From: Lineus longissimus
Lineage: Eukaryota; Nemertea; Pilidiophora; Heteronemertea; Lineidae
NCBI RefSeq assembly: GCF_910592395.1
Contig: NC_088318.1
Location: 15,624,349-15,688,348 of the forward strand
Direction: 5' to 3'
Length of the DNA: 64,000 bases
The position numbers and the translations under genes are program-made. Below, piece by piece: positions 24,651 through 36,600 of the stretch; within the stretch, counting starts at the first letter, position 1, and each line of letters begins with the position of its first letter. Under the pieces are notes generated by a model. It was not told where the DNA came from, made no database searches, and saw only the letters and a program-made list of their open reading frames with translations.

Positions 24651-25527
24651 CATTCAAATCGGCAGTACTTGTATGTGTCAAATTGACCGACTAATGTCTG
24701 TTGGTACTATATATACATAGGCCTACCCCTCGAAGACAGTCACAACCCTACCATTTTTTGCTCCAACGTAAAACAGCCACCCTGACCCTTTTCCTTGGAT
24801 TGAGCTAAGTTCTCTCTGACATGCATCAGCTGGACGTCATCCCAGTACCAGGACGAGTAAAGCCGGCTGGTAACTACTATTCAGATATTGGACATTGTAG
24901 CAGCTGCAGACATCGGATTGGGCCATATGTAGACTAGGCCTGTGGTCTGCTGGTATGACCCATATTTTGGGTATTGTAAAATTGTTATGACAAATATATT
25001 AAAAAAACTCTTACATTAGAATATTAATTAGTGAAAGCGGTATCTATCGATAAAATCAAGATCACTTTCAGGTTGATATTTCTTGAGATGAAAACGAAAG
25101 AGCATATCAGTGAAGGCACATTAGCAAAACCAAAATATTGATCTTTCAGAAATTAGTTAGGTATCAAACTTTCGTTTATTTGCTCAACGTTTGTGAAGTA
25201 GTCGTGATCCCGTAATAGACGAACGCCAAATACTCGTAGCACAGTGACATGTGCATATCTTTGCTAATTTTGACTATTTTGCTATACAGCCATGTATATG
25301 CAACATAGTTAAATGCATGCATGCCATGGTGACCAATGTTGAGGATCACCGATTGTTGATGTCTGGGGCATGACCTATCCTCCCATACAGCCTCTATAAT
25401 GGTACCGGTGTGACAGCGGATATAGTCCCCCTGGAGTCATGAGTCCGGTAGCATTGTATTTGACCAATTAAGCAGCATGATCTATTGTACCGCTAACCCT
25501 AACCAAAACATTTAGCAATGCGGGCTA

Positions 25528-25860
25528 TTGTTACACGGACTATCAGCCCTAGGACTACTATCCCCGCCACACCGTTACTGTTTACATCAGTCAAGGAGAC
25601 ACATATTGATGGATACCATCGGTATGTGGTCTCGAGAAGCCGGTTCCAATGACCACCCGTACTCTGAAAAGAAGCTGAGATTGCTCTGGGACTCGCTAGT
25701 CCCCACGGGCCCGGCTATAAAACACCGGCACCCCGACATGCTCGTCTTCTATGAGAAGGAAAAGGAGGTCCTAATCATCGAGATAGCTGTCAGCTCCAAC
25801 AGACACGTCCTAGCACGTGCGGAGGAGAAACGATCGAAGTACTGTGGCTGTGACTATCTC
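25528..25860 (+). pseudogene. Retrotransposon fragment: PD-(D/E)XK-type endonuclease end of a non-LTR element
   Basis: The frame contains LWDSLVPTGPAIKHRHPDM, then an acidic/basic stretch, then VLIIEIAVSSNRHVLARAEE followed by KRSKY. This matches the pattern that closes many animal non-LTR retrotransposon proteins: a 'RPD....(hydrophobic) D/E' endonuclease core followed by a Lys/Glu-rich 'EKxxKY' segment. Only about 110 residues remain. No reverse transcriptase motif (YxDD) lies upstream and there is no ATG at a sensible position, so this is a 5'-truncated dead copy. Its 3' end runs straight into the 68-bp satellite, losing the family pattern after KYCGCDYL. The element class cannot be settled without a search. 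Confidence 0.65.
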
Positions 25861-26565
25861 ATCTCTCTCATCATGTTGTCAACACGGTGGAGCAGCCAGG
25901 ACTAATGCGGCCTGGCTATGGCCGTTTCATCTCTCTCATCATGCTGTCAACACAGTGGGGCAGCCAGGACTGATTCGGCCTGGCTGTGACTTCCTCATCT
26001 CACTCTGTGTCTGCATCATCTCTCTCGCCATGTTGACAACTTGGCAGAGCAGCCAGGACTGATTCGGCCTGGCTGGGACTGTCTCATCTCTCTAACCATA
26101 TTAACGACTAGGCAGTGCGGCGAAGACTGATGTGGCCTGGCTATGACCATCTCATCTCTCTCATCATGTTGTCAACACGGTGGAGCAGCCAGGTCTGATT
26201 CGGCCTGGCTGTGACTGCCTCATCTCTCTCACCATGTTGACAACTTGGCAGAGCAGCCAAGACTGATTTGGTCTGGCTGTGACTGTCTCATCTCTCTCAT
26301 CATGTTGTCAACACGGTGGAGCAGCCAGGACTGATTCGGCCTGGCTGTGACTTCCTCATCTCTCTCACCATGTTGACAACTTGGCAGAGCAGCCAAGACT
26401 AATTTGGCCTGGCTGTGACTGTCTCATCTCTCTCACCATATTAACAACTAGGCAGTGCGGCGAAGACTGATGCCGCCTGGCTGTGACTAGCACTGTCTCA
26501 TCTCTCTCACCATGAAGACAACTATGGCAGAGCAGCCAAGACTGATTTGGCCTGGCTGTGAATGA
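25861..26565 (+). repeat. 68-bp satellite, ten units with A/B/C subtypes
   Basis: Units begin with 'atctctct' at 25861, 25929, 26018, 26086, 26154, 26222, 26290, 26358, 26426 and 26500. Spacing is 68 bp except for a 21-bp partial unit at 25997 and a 6-bp insertion in the ninth unit. Three subtypes recur: A (tgttgtcaacacggtggagc), B (tgttgacaacttggcagagc) and C (tattaac.actaggcagtgc), in the order A A B C A B A B C B. The array starts inside the frame of the retrotransposon fragment, so the first unit seems to be, or to overlap, that element's 3' end. Confidence 0.85.
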
Positions 26566-26720
26566 TAACGAAAGACCAGTGACCTGCCAAAGATCACACA
26601 GTAAATGACCAAACGATTCCTTCTTTGAAGATTTGACAACCCTGGAAAGCACATCTTCTCTGACACTTGTACTTTCCCGAGTACTTTCTCAGTCACAGGG
26701 AGCGAAAGGACTTCGACTTT
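26566..26720. other. Decaying end of the satellite and spacer
   Basis: Unique sequence between the last satellite unit and the right inverted arm. It has no gene and few unit-like words. Confidence 0.4.
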
Positions 26721-26777
26721 GGGCGAAACGACTGGGGCGAAAACGTTAGGGAGCGAAACAACCGCAATTCTTCTGAC
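26721..26777 (+). repeat. Right arm of an imperfect inverted repeat
   Basis: Partner of 24516-24570 in opposite orientation. It contains 'gcgaaacgactggggcgaaa' and 'agggagcgaaacaaccg'. The preceding 26699-26720 also repeats the theme (gagcgaaaggacttcgac), suggesting the arms belong to an old, diverged element. Confidence 0.6.
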
Positions 26778-29700
26778 CTCGTTCTGAGACTGGCGAAGAC
26801 GAGGCTTCTGGGAAACCTGACCTATTTTCACATCTTGAGTAAATGAATCCTTGAAAACGTCTAGTCTTAGAAAATCACCCTTTTGAGAAGATCATGATCA
26901 AGATATTTTGTTATGTCATCAATATTTGGTAGGTTTATATACTCGTCTTTGAATGTAACGTAGATTTTTGTTGTAATAGTTTTGTGATCGTTGAATAGAG
27001 AGTGACAGCTGGTATGGATTCTGAAAGGGAGAAGCTGGATGCTGTGTGTACATTTTTACTGTGTAATTGTGTGTGTATCACCTAGGCTTAGGCTTATACT
27101 AAATACATGAAATATAGGCCAACAGTCGGTGTATTTTTTAACATTGACATTGAAGTGTTTACATCAACAGAATCAAAGTGTTTTCTTGCTTTGATGTTTG
27201 TGGGATTTAGACACTAGGCCTATCTATGTCTTTAATACTTTATCAAGTTTTCCTAATCTGAGCTCTCGAGTCTCGGCCTACATTACATCAATATGCCTTA
27301 CCATAGGCCTACTACAATTAATTACGACTACATCATTGTTACAAATTCCTTCAACCCTCAGACTAACTGGTGTGAAGATCAAGAGCGGACCTGATTTTCT
27401 CGCATGCCCAGTTGAAAATCCTCGTCCTGCCATCAAAGGCATTACCTTTGCTTAAATTGAAAAATGGCGTTGCTGTGTTCAACTCCGCCAATACCAGGTA
27501 CTGGAAGTGGCGGAACTGAGTGCTATTTTACTGTCGTCCAACGAGTGTAATAAATCAGACAAGAGCAATACACAGAAGAAGAAGAAGACAGGAAGAATGC
27601 CACTCCCATCTGTGTGGTCTTGAAAACTGAATGTCGGAATTTGCGATGACCATGTTTGGTCATCTCCCCAGCTTGATTTCTAACTATAACCTCGCACGTC
27701 TATTTCTAGACCAACTTCTTCTAAATCGAGTTGCATGGCCATGGCGTTGAACGTCTACCCTTTCAATTTCAGTTCCTGGACCTTAAATTGTTCTCTGTTT
27801 TGCTCGAGGTGCCATTGTTATAAAATCATCAAACAAAGCCAGCGTTGAATATATCACCTGTGAATTTCAAAGTCTAAGTAATGTTGTTGCTCGGGGGCAA
27901 ACTGTTGCAGTAGCGCAATGGAGGTTGAGAGTCCATTCTTTCTTGCCAGGTTTTGAAGCCTCCTAATGTCAGCGAGACAACTCCAACTCGAAGCTGACAA
28001 TTGCTTACATAGGACCCTTGGCACCTAACATGTAGGTGGCATATATTGGCTTTATCAGGGTCCTTTACATGTCTCTGGCAACTTTCTGTGAGGTCCCCAT
28101 AGTTCCTTCTTCCTGAAATAGCTAAACTCAGTGACAAATATTGAAATATTTGCGATTTAGATCGAGGCTTTAGAGAACTAGAGACACAGTTTAATTTAAT
28201 TTTTTAAAGTGTACACCCACTAAGAGTGAGCTGTACATAATGTGATTAGAAAATATGATACATTTTCTTTTGTCTGATTTTCATGCAAGAAAAATTTAAT
28301 CTTGCAATATCATTGTTTCTTGATTGGGATGTACCAATTTCGAATCCTTCATTTCCAGATGAAGCCCATCCCCTTACTGAAACAGAATGTACCAATAGCA
28401 ACAAGTATATCTGATGAGTAAATGCTTGCCAATTCTTTTAATATCAAATTTCAAATTATATTTCGTCTTGTTGTTCTTGTCAGTGTTACCAGTTCATTTA
28501 TCTGACACTTCCCATATTCAAATACAAATGATTTTTAACGGTTAGGTTGAAATAGAAGATATACTTTTTCATGTCATACTCGGTAATATGAGAATTTTGC
28601 CGCAGGGGAAAACAGTAGTTTTGCCTGGATGTTGGCGATAATTTTTTCTCCATTATCTTGATTATAGAACTTGATGTTTGTCGGATTATTGAATTCTGTG
28701 ATTTTGGAACACAGAGGTAAACTCTATGTCGCCATGGACTGTTAGCTGTTATTCTGCATAATAATTGAACATAATTTTTTATCCAATAAGATGCAATCAT
28801 AATGGATATTGTTCGACCCACAATTCAAATTCCATGAAAAGAAACTCGACTGAAGTGAAATGCGATGTAAAGAATTTAAAAGTTAGAAAATTACCCTTTC
28901 AGTATGTTGGAAAAGTACAATTTGTTTCAGGACATCAATTCATATCAAATAGATGAAATAAAGATGTTGTCTTAAAAAACAGTACATTGTATTTTGGTTG
29001 AATTTGAAAATGTTTTAAAATTCATCATAGATTCATTCGAGGGAAAGTACCATTTGATTGCGATGAAAACCTAGGCCACGTTTTATTTCTTTTATTGGTG
29101 CTAGCCCGAATCCCTCTATAAATTATTGCAATTTATTTTTAATTGCCTGATATTGGTTATGAATTTGATTTGTTTAAATACTTTAAAAAAGATTTTTCCT
29201 GATTGGTTGTAGAGTGATGTATAGGTTGATCAAGATCATCTCAAGAAATCTCTATACTCAAGATTTTGAGGAGGTGTGACTTTGTTTCCTTGTCTCCTGG
29301 AGCTCAAAATATGGCAATAATCTAATGTGCAAAAACGCGATATTCAATTCATGGTTAACCTTTTCTCTCAATAAATATCGATGTATCTGACAATTAGCCC
29401 TGGGCGCAGTCATTATATGTACTTGATTGTGCCTTTTGTATATGATTGGCCCCAGGTATTTGATGGATTTGTCTTTGTGAGTAGCTGCTGCTACCCTTGG
29501 GCTATGTGAATTCACGAAAGAGACCTCGGGGCTATGCTAGCATTATCATTATATCGCGTGCGGTACCTTTGTCTTCTTATTTCAAAAATCGTTAAAGTTT
29601 TTACCAATCTTTTTAAAGGCCAATAGCATATTTATTCAAGTTGAAGCTAAGGTATTTATCCACCTCTGTTAACATCCATTGTTGATTAGGTTTTATTTCT

Positions 29701-30600
29701 GAAATCTGATCAGAAAACTATAGATATTTTAGAATAAGATGTAACTTTATCATAGAACTCGACCATATATGAACAAAATGTCTGCCGCGCATTTTGTTTG
29801 CCCGGATATCTGTTGGCTCGTGCCTTGTGGGCGTATACGGCCGTCATTCGAGCCAGAGCACGTTGTGAGAGTTCCTGAATACATGCACAGTCTCAATCAG
29901 TGATGTGGTTATGCTGGCAGTGTCATAATCGCTCCTGATTTATTCACAGGGTGATTTTTTTAAACCAATTGTGATTTGTCGATTTTGTTTTTCTTGGTGT
30001 TGACCTGTCTCCTGCGAGATGTTCTTGCCCATTATTTCCGACTTCCAGTCGTTGGTGCTGTTCATGTCTCTGAGTTTATGTAGATGCGTGGAAAACGCAC
30101 TTATTTCTGGTTATTGCTTTGCTGCTGACTATTTGATTTCTGGGTCTCCCAAGGTAAGAACATGTTTTTCTCTTGACTACTGACATTTGGCCGGTTGTTT
30201 GAAAAAGGTTAGAATCACGAACTTTTTGTTCAATTTTAAACTTGGTGTTTTATCTCTGCTTGGCTTATCTTGTTTAGATAAGGCCAAGATACTAAAAGGT
30301 ATTGTATTTTTATGCCAACTTGTTTTTTAAACTGGGCCCTGGCTCAAACAATTCTGTGGCCATTTTTTGCGCAAATTGTGACTAACATGACTGAGGTGTG
30401 GTTTGACATGTTCATGACTCAAAATCCAACACTTACATTCTTTCTGACTAAAACATAATTTCCCATCAAGATGATGTTTGTTGGTACGTGAGCTCATCAT
30501 ACTGGGTGTGATTTAACACTGCCTTGAACTGCCAACTGGTACTTAGTACTTGATAAAAATCAGCTTCAAGCAAACTTTGCACTTAAGTGATTTTTCTGTT
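26778..30600. other. Gene-free region upstream of the NO VEIN-like gene
   Basis: No coding exon, RNA gene or clear mobile element was found. At the right end, 'gggtctcccaag' then GTAAGAAC gives a plausible splice donor at 30154, so a 5' non-coding exon of the next gene may end at 30153. The promoter would then lie just left of it, around 29700-30100, where CG-containing words are more frequent. Confidence 0.4.
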
Positions 30601-30614
30601 GTTTATCGTTGTAG

Positions 30615-30645
30615 GGTATGATCACATGGTGATTTCCAGTGCACC
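30615..30645 (+). promoter_or_regulatory. 5' leader of the NO VEIN-like mRNA with a tiny upstream ORF
   Basis: An acceptor ('gttgtag' at 30608-30614) precedes this leader. An upstream ATG at 30618 opens a four-codon frame (M-I-T-W) that ends in TGA at 30630-30632, before the main ATG at 30646. The main ATG has an ideal context (caccATGg). The short upstream frame could lower translation modestly. Confidence 0.45.
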
Positions 30646-33600
30646 ATGGATACCAGCTTGACCACTGATGATCTGGGTGGAGATCCTGGGCCGGTTATCT
30701 CCCTCGACAGCTCACTAGGCACACCAGAGATGGAATTCAGCATCAATCAGCAGTATATGTATCAGCCATATCCAGGTAAGTTACTTTCAAACTTGGATAT
30801 TGTTGTCATAATGGTGACATCTGTTGCTGTGAAGAGGACTCAGAAATCTGCGATGGTTGATGATTTGAGGCAGGTGTCTGGCAAAGAGTTCAAGGAAATG
30901 GAAAACTTATGCAGCTGGAGTGATCTCTTCTACCTCTGAGAACAACACTAAGGCCACCCTAAAAATCATCTCTTTTTGCCATAAGCATTTCGCCCAAGGA
31001 TTTTATTCTCTAAAATCTCTAAAAGTCAAAATAGACAGATTTTTCAATGTTGATTTGAATTGGCTTTATAAGTTAGAATATGTTTCAAAAAGTCAGAAAC
31101 ATTTTTTTGCTGGGCTCCAGTGTATGCTGCTCTTAAACCTAAATTCTAAAATACTTCAAATGGCTACACGAACGAGGTGAGTCTCCTTGGTTTCCTCCTC
31201 TGTGTAATTTGTCATTGAAAAAAGGTGATACCTCAAGCAGCAAATGATGCGGATGGCTTAGTGGAAGCAATCATTTGCAGGATCATGGAATCCACTTTCA
31301 TCTGGCATGGGTCTATAAAAAAAGCTGGAGTCCCCATTTTTCACCACCGCTGCTGGTGGTTGCATACAATAATGGTAGTTGCGTGATGTGAATTAGTGAC
31401 TGGCTATGGTTCTTTTTGGTTGCTAGGATTAGGTGTTTTACCTGTGAGGAAAACTTTGATAAAAGAGTAAATCTGTGGAAGACCTGTTTTATATTGGATT
31501 GAGGACACCTGTTCGATACAAAAACATCTACAAAAATGTACATTTTACATTTGGCATCATCTTTAGTAAAAATATTTTGTTGTGTGATGCCATGACTAAA
31601 AGTTGGAAGTTGAATGATCGCCATATCATATGATTTAGATTTCTTAGGAGGGTTTGTTTTAGTAGAAAGAGACGCTAGAACATCAATTCTAATTCAATTT
31701 AAAAATAAATCGATCCGACAATAGTCAGTAATTAGATCTCTGCGCCAACGAGTGAAGTTTTGTAACACGCCCACACAGCTTTTCAGCTGGTTACTGCTCC
31801 TGAGTTCCCTTTCATCTTTCATTGAAACACTGTGGTAATCATATTGAAATGTGATCTTGTCAAACCCTGCAGCCAAATCAATGAAGTTTGTTGCCTTGGA
31901 GTAATGGTTTGGAAACAAACCTGGACAATCGAGTAGTTATTGTATTCATATAATGAGGCGATCAATAGAAAATACCCGCAGGGAACACGCTTCGATGGTG
32001 AGATTTTGTTCTACGCTTTGCCAAGGTTGGCATGTTGGAGGAAGCTGTGATGCAGTGTGAGAAACACTTGACTACTGGATCCTGTATTACATGTATAATG
32101 ATCCCCACCCACATCTCTCAGTCTCACCAATTGTGTCACTGTCAGTATCCTTTAGCATGGACGCGTCTCCAGACCTGGCAGTGAAAGACTTTTTTATAAA
32201 GTTTTGTTTATAAAACCCTCAACTCCAATATAACACTACCAGTACTTGAACGGATAAAGATTTTAACATTTTGTCCACACCCCATAAACCAACTAATAAA
32301 GATGCTTGGCCTTATTGTACCTTTGAGGTAATCAATAGATAATAGCTGAAGGCACCACGCTTCAGTGGCAAGAACCCTTCATTCTTTCTGTCCAGATTTG
32401 TTGAGTTTCTGACAGATGGCACTACAGTCTTCCTCAAGATATTTGATATTTTCAAGCTTCTTGGATATTGATTATTGTATTATTTCGAAATAGATAAGAG
32501 TTTGATAGGGAGTGTCACTTTTTAGTGAAAGCTCATTGTTATGAATAAGAATTACGTTTCAATTTCGCAATTCTTAGGACCGTAGCTGCCGAATGGAGGT
32601 TTGTCAAGGTCAATAATTTGTCAAGGGAACCGTTATTAGCAATACGATCTTCAGTTATTGATTGTTGTTGGATAGCGCTAGCAGGTATTGACTGGTTATT
32701 GATCATGAGATAATGATCCACATGGAAAGACCCTTTGTACTGTTAATCTGTAGTGGCACATTGTAAGAACTTCTGACTATCTTTGGAATGTCGTGGGTTT
32801 TAGGCTCAACCGTGCAGTACCACTTGGGAGTTTCAACTGGCCCAAAATGTCCAATGTAGCACGGTATTATTTGCTCCTTGGTTTGTACAAAAGGGTTTCT
32901 GGATAAGGCTGGGGAATGAATTTGAAGCGCTTTTTGACTTACAGTACAGTATATTGCAACTGCCAGAAAATTGATGTTACTTTCACGAGAACTGTAATTA
33001 TAATGCTTAAGTAATCTTCTGAATCTGAGTCATCGACAATTCTCTTTCAGATTGCCATACTGTCACATTTTGATTCATTTAATATTTTGTGTTATTTACA
33101 ATATTTTACCGGCATTGTTGCTTTGTGTTCAAGTACGCTTTTGTCTCATCAGCCATAGATCCGGGATATGGTTAAAATTCGATAAGCGAGAAATAAAAAT
33201 TTTCACTTTATTATTCCCTTAGTTTTTTCATTTGTCTGTGTGTCATAGTGCATTGTGTTTAGTAGCATTGAAGCAGGTATTGTTATGTGATGAAGAATAT
33301 TTTTGTGCCTTGTTAAAATCTACTGATCTGTGGATTTTACTTTTTTGTGCTCTTGTTTCCCAACTCCTAATTGACGTCTCTCACTTATTCCATAAAATAA
33401 TTTTTGTTGTTCCTTCAAATATTTGTCAATATTCTGAGAATAGAGAAGAAAAATAATAAGTTTTTGTCATTGTCCCAACTGTCCAAAAGTAACATCCCTT
33501 GCTGAAGAATTTGTGGAACATTGGATTCAGTTACACATTCCAAGTTAATCCCAACCCAAGACATGATGTGCAGGGCCAGTGTCGAAGCTACCTTGAGGCA

Positions 33601-36600
33601 TGTGCCTTTTTTGAGATTTTGTTATTTATGACATGTTTTTGCCTCCAGGGGCTTTTAACCATGCCTCTGACATTTGACGCCCCTGGAAAATCAATACAAA
33701 GCACTGTGATCAGAGGTATCCAAAATGATAATATAAGACCTATCTGTCAATTATCTCAGCTCTGCTACAGTATTCTCACCCTGGTTTTATAGAGTTGTCA
33801 ACAGTCATGCGAAGAATATGTTCAGGCATTGTTGTTCAGCCATTCTCTAGGGATAGATAAACTGGTATCATCTCCGACTTTATCATGGATGAACCCAAAA
33901 CTCCTGTTTCACGACACTTTCTTTAGTGCTCAACTTCATTTATGGAACTTGCTCTCTTCTGAAAATCTTGCAATGTGGTAGATCATTCTTGGATTCCTAT
34001 TTTTCACGGGGCACTTCTCACCATTGTTCTGGATTAAATTTGGAATGCAATATCTAGACTTCCTGGTAGAAGTCTAGATGGCTTGACCAGTTCTTGTTTA
34101 TACAGTACTTCTCATCTCATTTGCTCAAGAGTGTAGAATTTGACTACCGGGTAACAACAATCACTTCCAATCCATAGAAGGACTCTCACCAAAATGGATT
34201 ATTATAACTCAGGAACAGGTGGTACTGGTAGGCATGCAGTTTTCACATAATATCTTTTATTGTTTTTGTCAATACCCCTTTGAGGTATTTAAATCTGCTA
34301 CAATTGGCAGAAGAGGCAGGAATTTATCCGAGCCTGTACATGTGAAGAAACGAATTCTGAGTTCTCACCTGGTACCCAAACTCTTGCCCATCCTTTTTTG
34401 AGAACTTTCCAGATTTTGTGTCTGGTTATGCCTGCACGTTGATAAGTAGCCAAGCAGTAAACAAGGTTTCCTTGCCATGCGCTTGCGTAACAGAATATAA
34501 AATCTTTAAAAAAAATTGACCCCTGCGCTGACTCAAGCCATCTTTATAATATTGGCCTACCCAAGTTTTGAAACCGAAAATAAAACTTGTCATACCTTTA
34601 TCATACACACATTTTGGCCTAGAAAATGAGTGTGTGTAACAGCATATAAAATCTTTTTAAAAAATTGACCCCTGCGCTGACTCAAGCCATCTTTATAATA
34701 TTGGCCTACCCAAGTTTTGAAACCGAAAATAAAACTTGACATGCCTTTATCATACACACATTTTGGCCTAGAAAATGAGTTGAAATAAATCAATATTAAA
34801 GCGAAACCTAAAATCAGTTTCAAAACAGCAGGTCTCATTTCAACTGTAGATCTATGTTCAATAATCACACACATACACATCGCGGAATAATTTCAAAACT
34901 TTGTGCAGATGTTTTCTCCCTGAAGCCATGCGCACGTTGTACGAAAATTATGTGCCCAAAGGTTTTACGAAAAAATTAAAAATGAATATATACTGAAGCA
35001 ATTACAATACACAAAAGATAATACCTGATGAGTATATTTGATTCCAAGACCGCAAGCTATTTATTTGATGATTTGTATCTGATCAATTTCAATTGATTTA
35101 GGGAATCAGAATTAGGCCACGCAAATAATCTGATGGATCAGAACCAATCTACATGAACCCATGGTTAATTTCATAGTTTTGATTTCTTTGAAATTTTTTA
35201 AGACCTTAAAAAAATTATTAAGTTCTTTTCTCATCTTTTGTTTCCAGACCGTGGATGCCCTACCCTGCCCCCTGCAATCACCCACCCCCCAAGTCCTTTC
35301 AATTCATATATTTCTACCTTTATAACACAAATTTGTTTTTAAACTATATTCAAGTTAGCTTGGTTATATTTTCTGCTTTGTACCTTCCAGATGCCCAGAT
35401 GTCAGGCCAGGAGACCACTTACACTACCAACTGGGAAATGTATCCGATTGACCCCAATGCCTCCCTCTACGCTCCTACCACTGACCTGATGTATCCCCCC
35501 CATTCAAGTTATCAGAACCCATGGACAGACCCTCCATACTGCCAACCCATGCAGCAAATGACATACGCACCACCCCACCGCGAGAAACGCAGCAGCACAC
35601 GCAGACACAGCTCTCGTTCGACACCGCCGAAAAGTACAAGCCATTACCAGTACCATCCTAGAGAACGATCGGGTAGCGAACAAACTTACGAGTCAGAGGA
35701 TGAATGTTATGGAAATTACGAATTGGGAAGTTTAGATGAAGACCCTTATGACTTGCCGGTACCGATCCATGACTACACAAATGGTTATGATAGTTATAAT
35801 GGTTATGATTACCAGTACGATAGTGAAAACGATCCTGATCTACATTCTTATAAATCGCCACGTTCTACAAAGAGTTCGACGGCATCAGTTAAGGTCAACA
35901 TTCATGATGATCACCGAGATTATTATGGCACTCATAATGGTTACCACCAGCCTCCTGATTCATGCTCAAGTCGTGGACATAGTTCTAGTAGCAGGGGTCA
36001 CATGTCGCATCGAGAGAATGGCCGGCCGAAAAGCCGTGAATATGACAGAGACAGACATGACCCACCACGGGAACGAGACAGAGATAAGGATCGAGATAGG
36101 GATAGGGATAGGGACAGGGACAGGGATAGGGATAGGGACAGAGATCGGGATTGGAATAGAGATCGGGGTCATGAGAGAAATCGGGATTCTGAAAGAGATA
36201 GGGATCGCGAGCGGGATAGGGATAGGGATAGGGATGGTACAAAAGAGAGGGATAAACCTCGGGACAGGGACGGGCTTCGAGAGAGAGACCGGGATAGGGA
36301 GAGAGATTTAGACAGAGATCATGACCGGGATAGGGATAGGGAACGTCGTGGGGGTCGTGACTCAAGGAATGAGAGAATTGACCCAAGAAATGATCGATAC
36401 GAGAGAAGGAGTGATTTTAACCCTAAGCTTTCATCAGATGACCAGTTCCCTTCCCTCGGCTCATCTACAAATCTGACCAAGAAAGAATTAAAGCAGATAC
36501 AGGAGAAGGATACAGGTAGTGATGGTGGGTACAGACGAGGAATGCGGGATCGGTCGAGGAGGAATAAGCGGCGGGGAGGGGGTCGACCTTCCCCTCGCCC

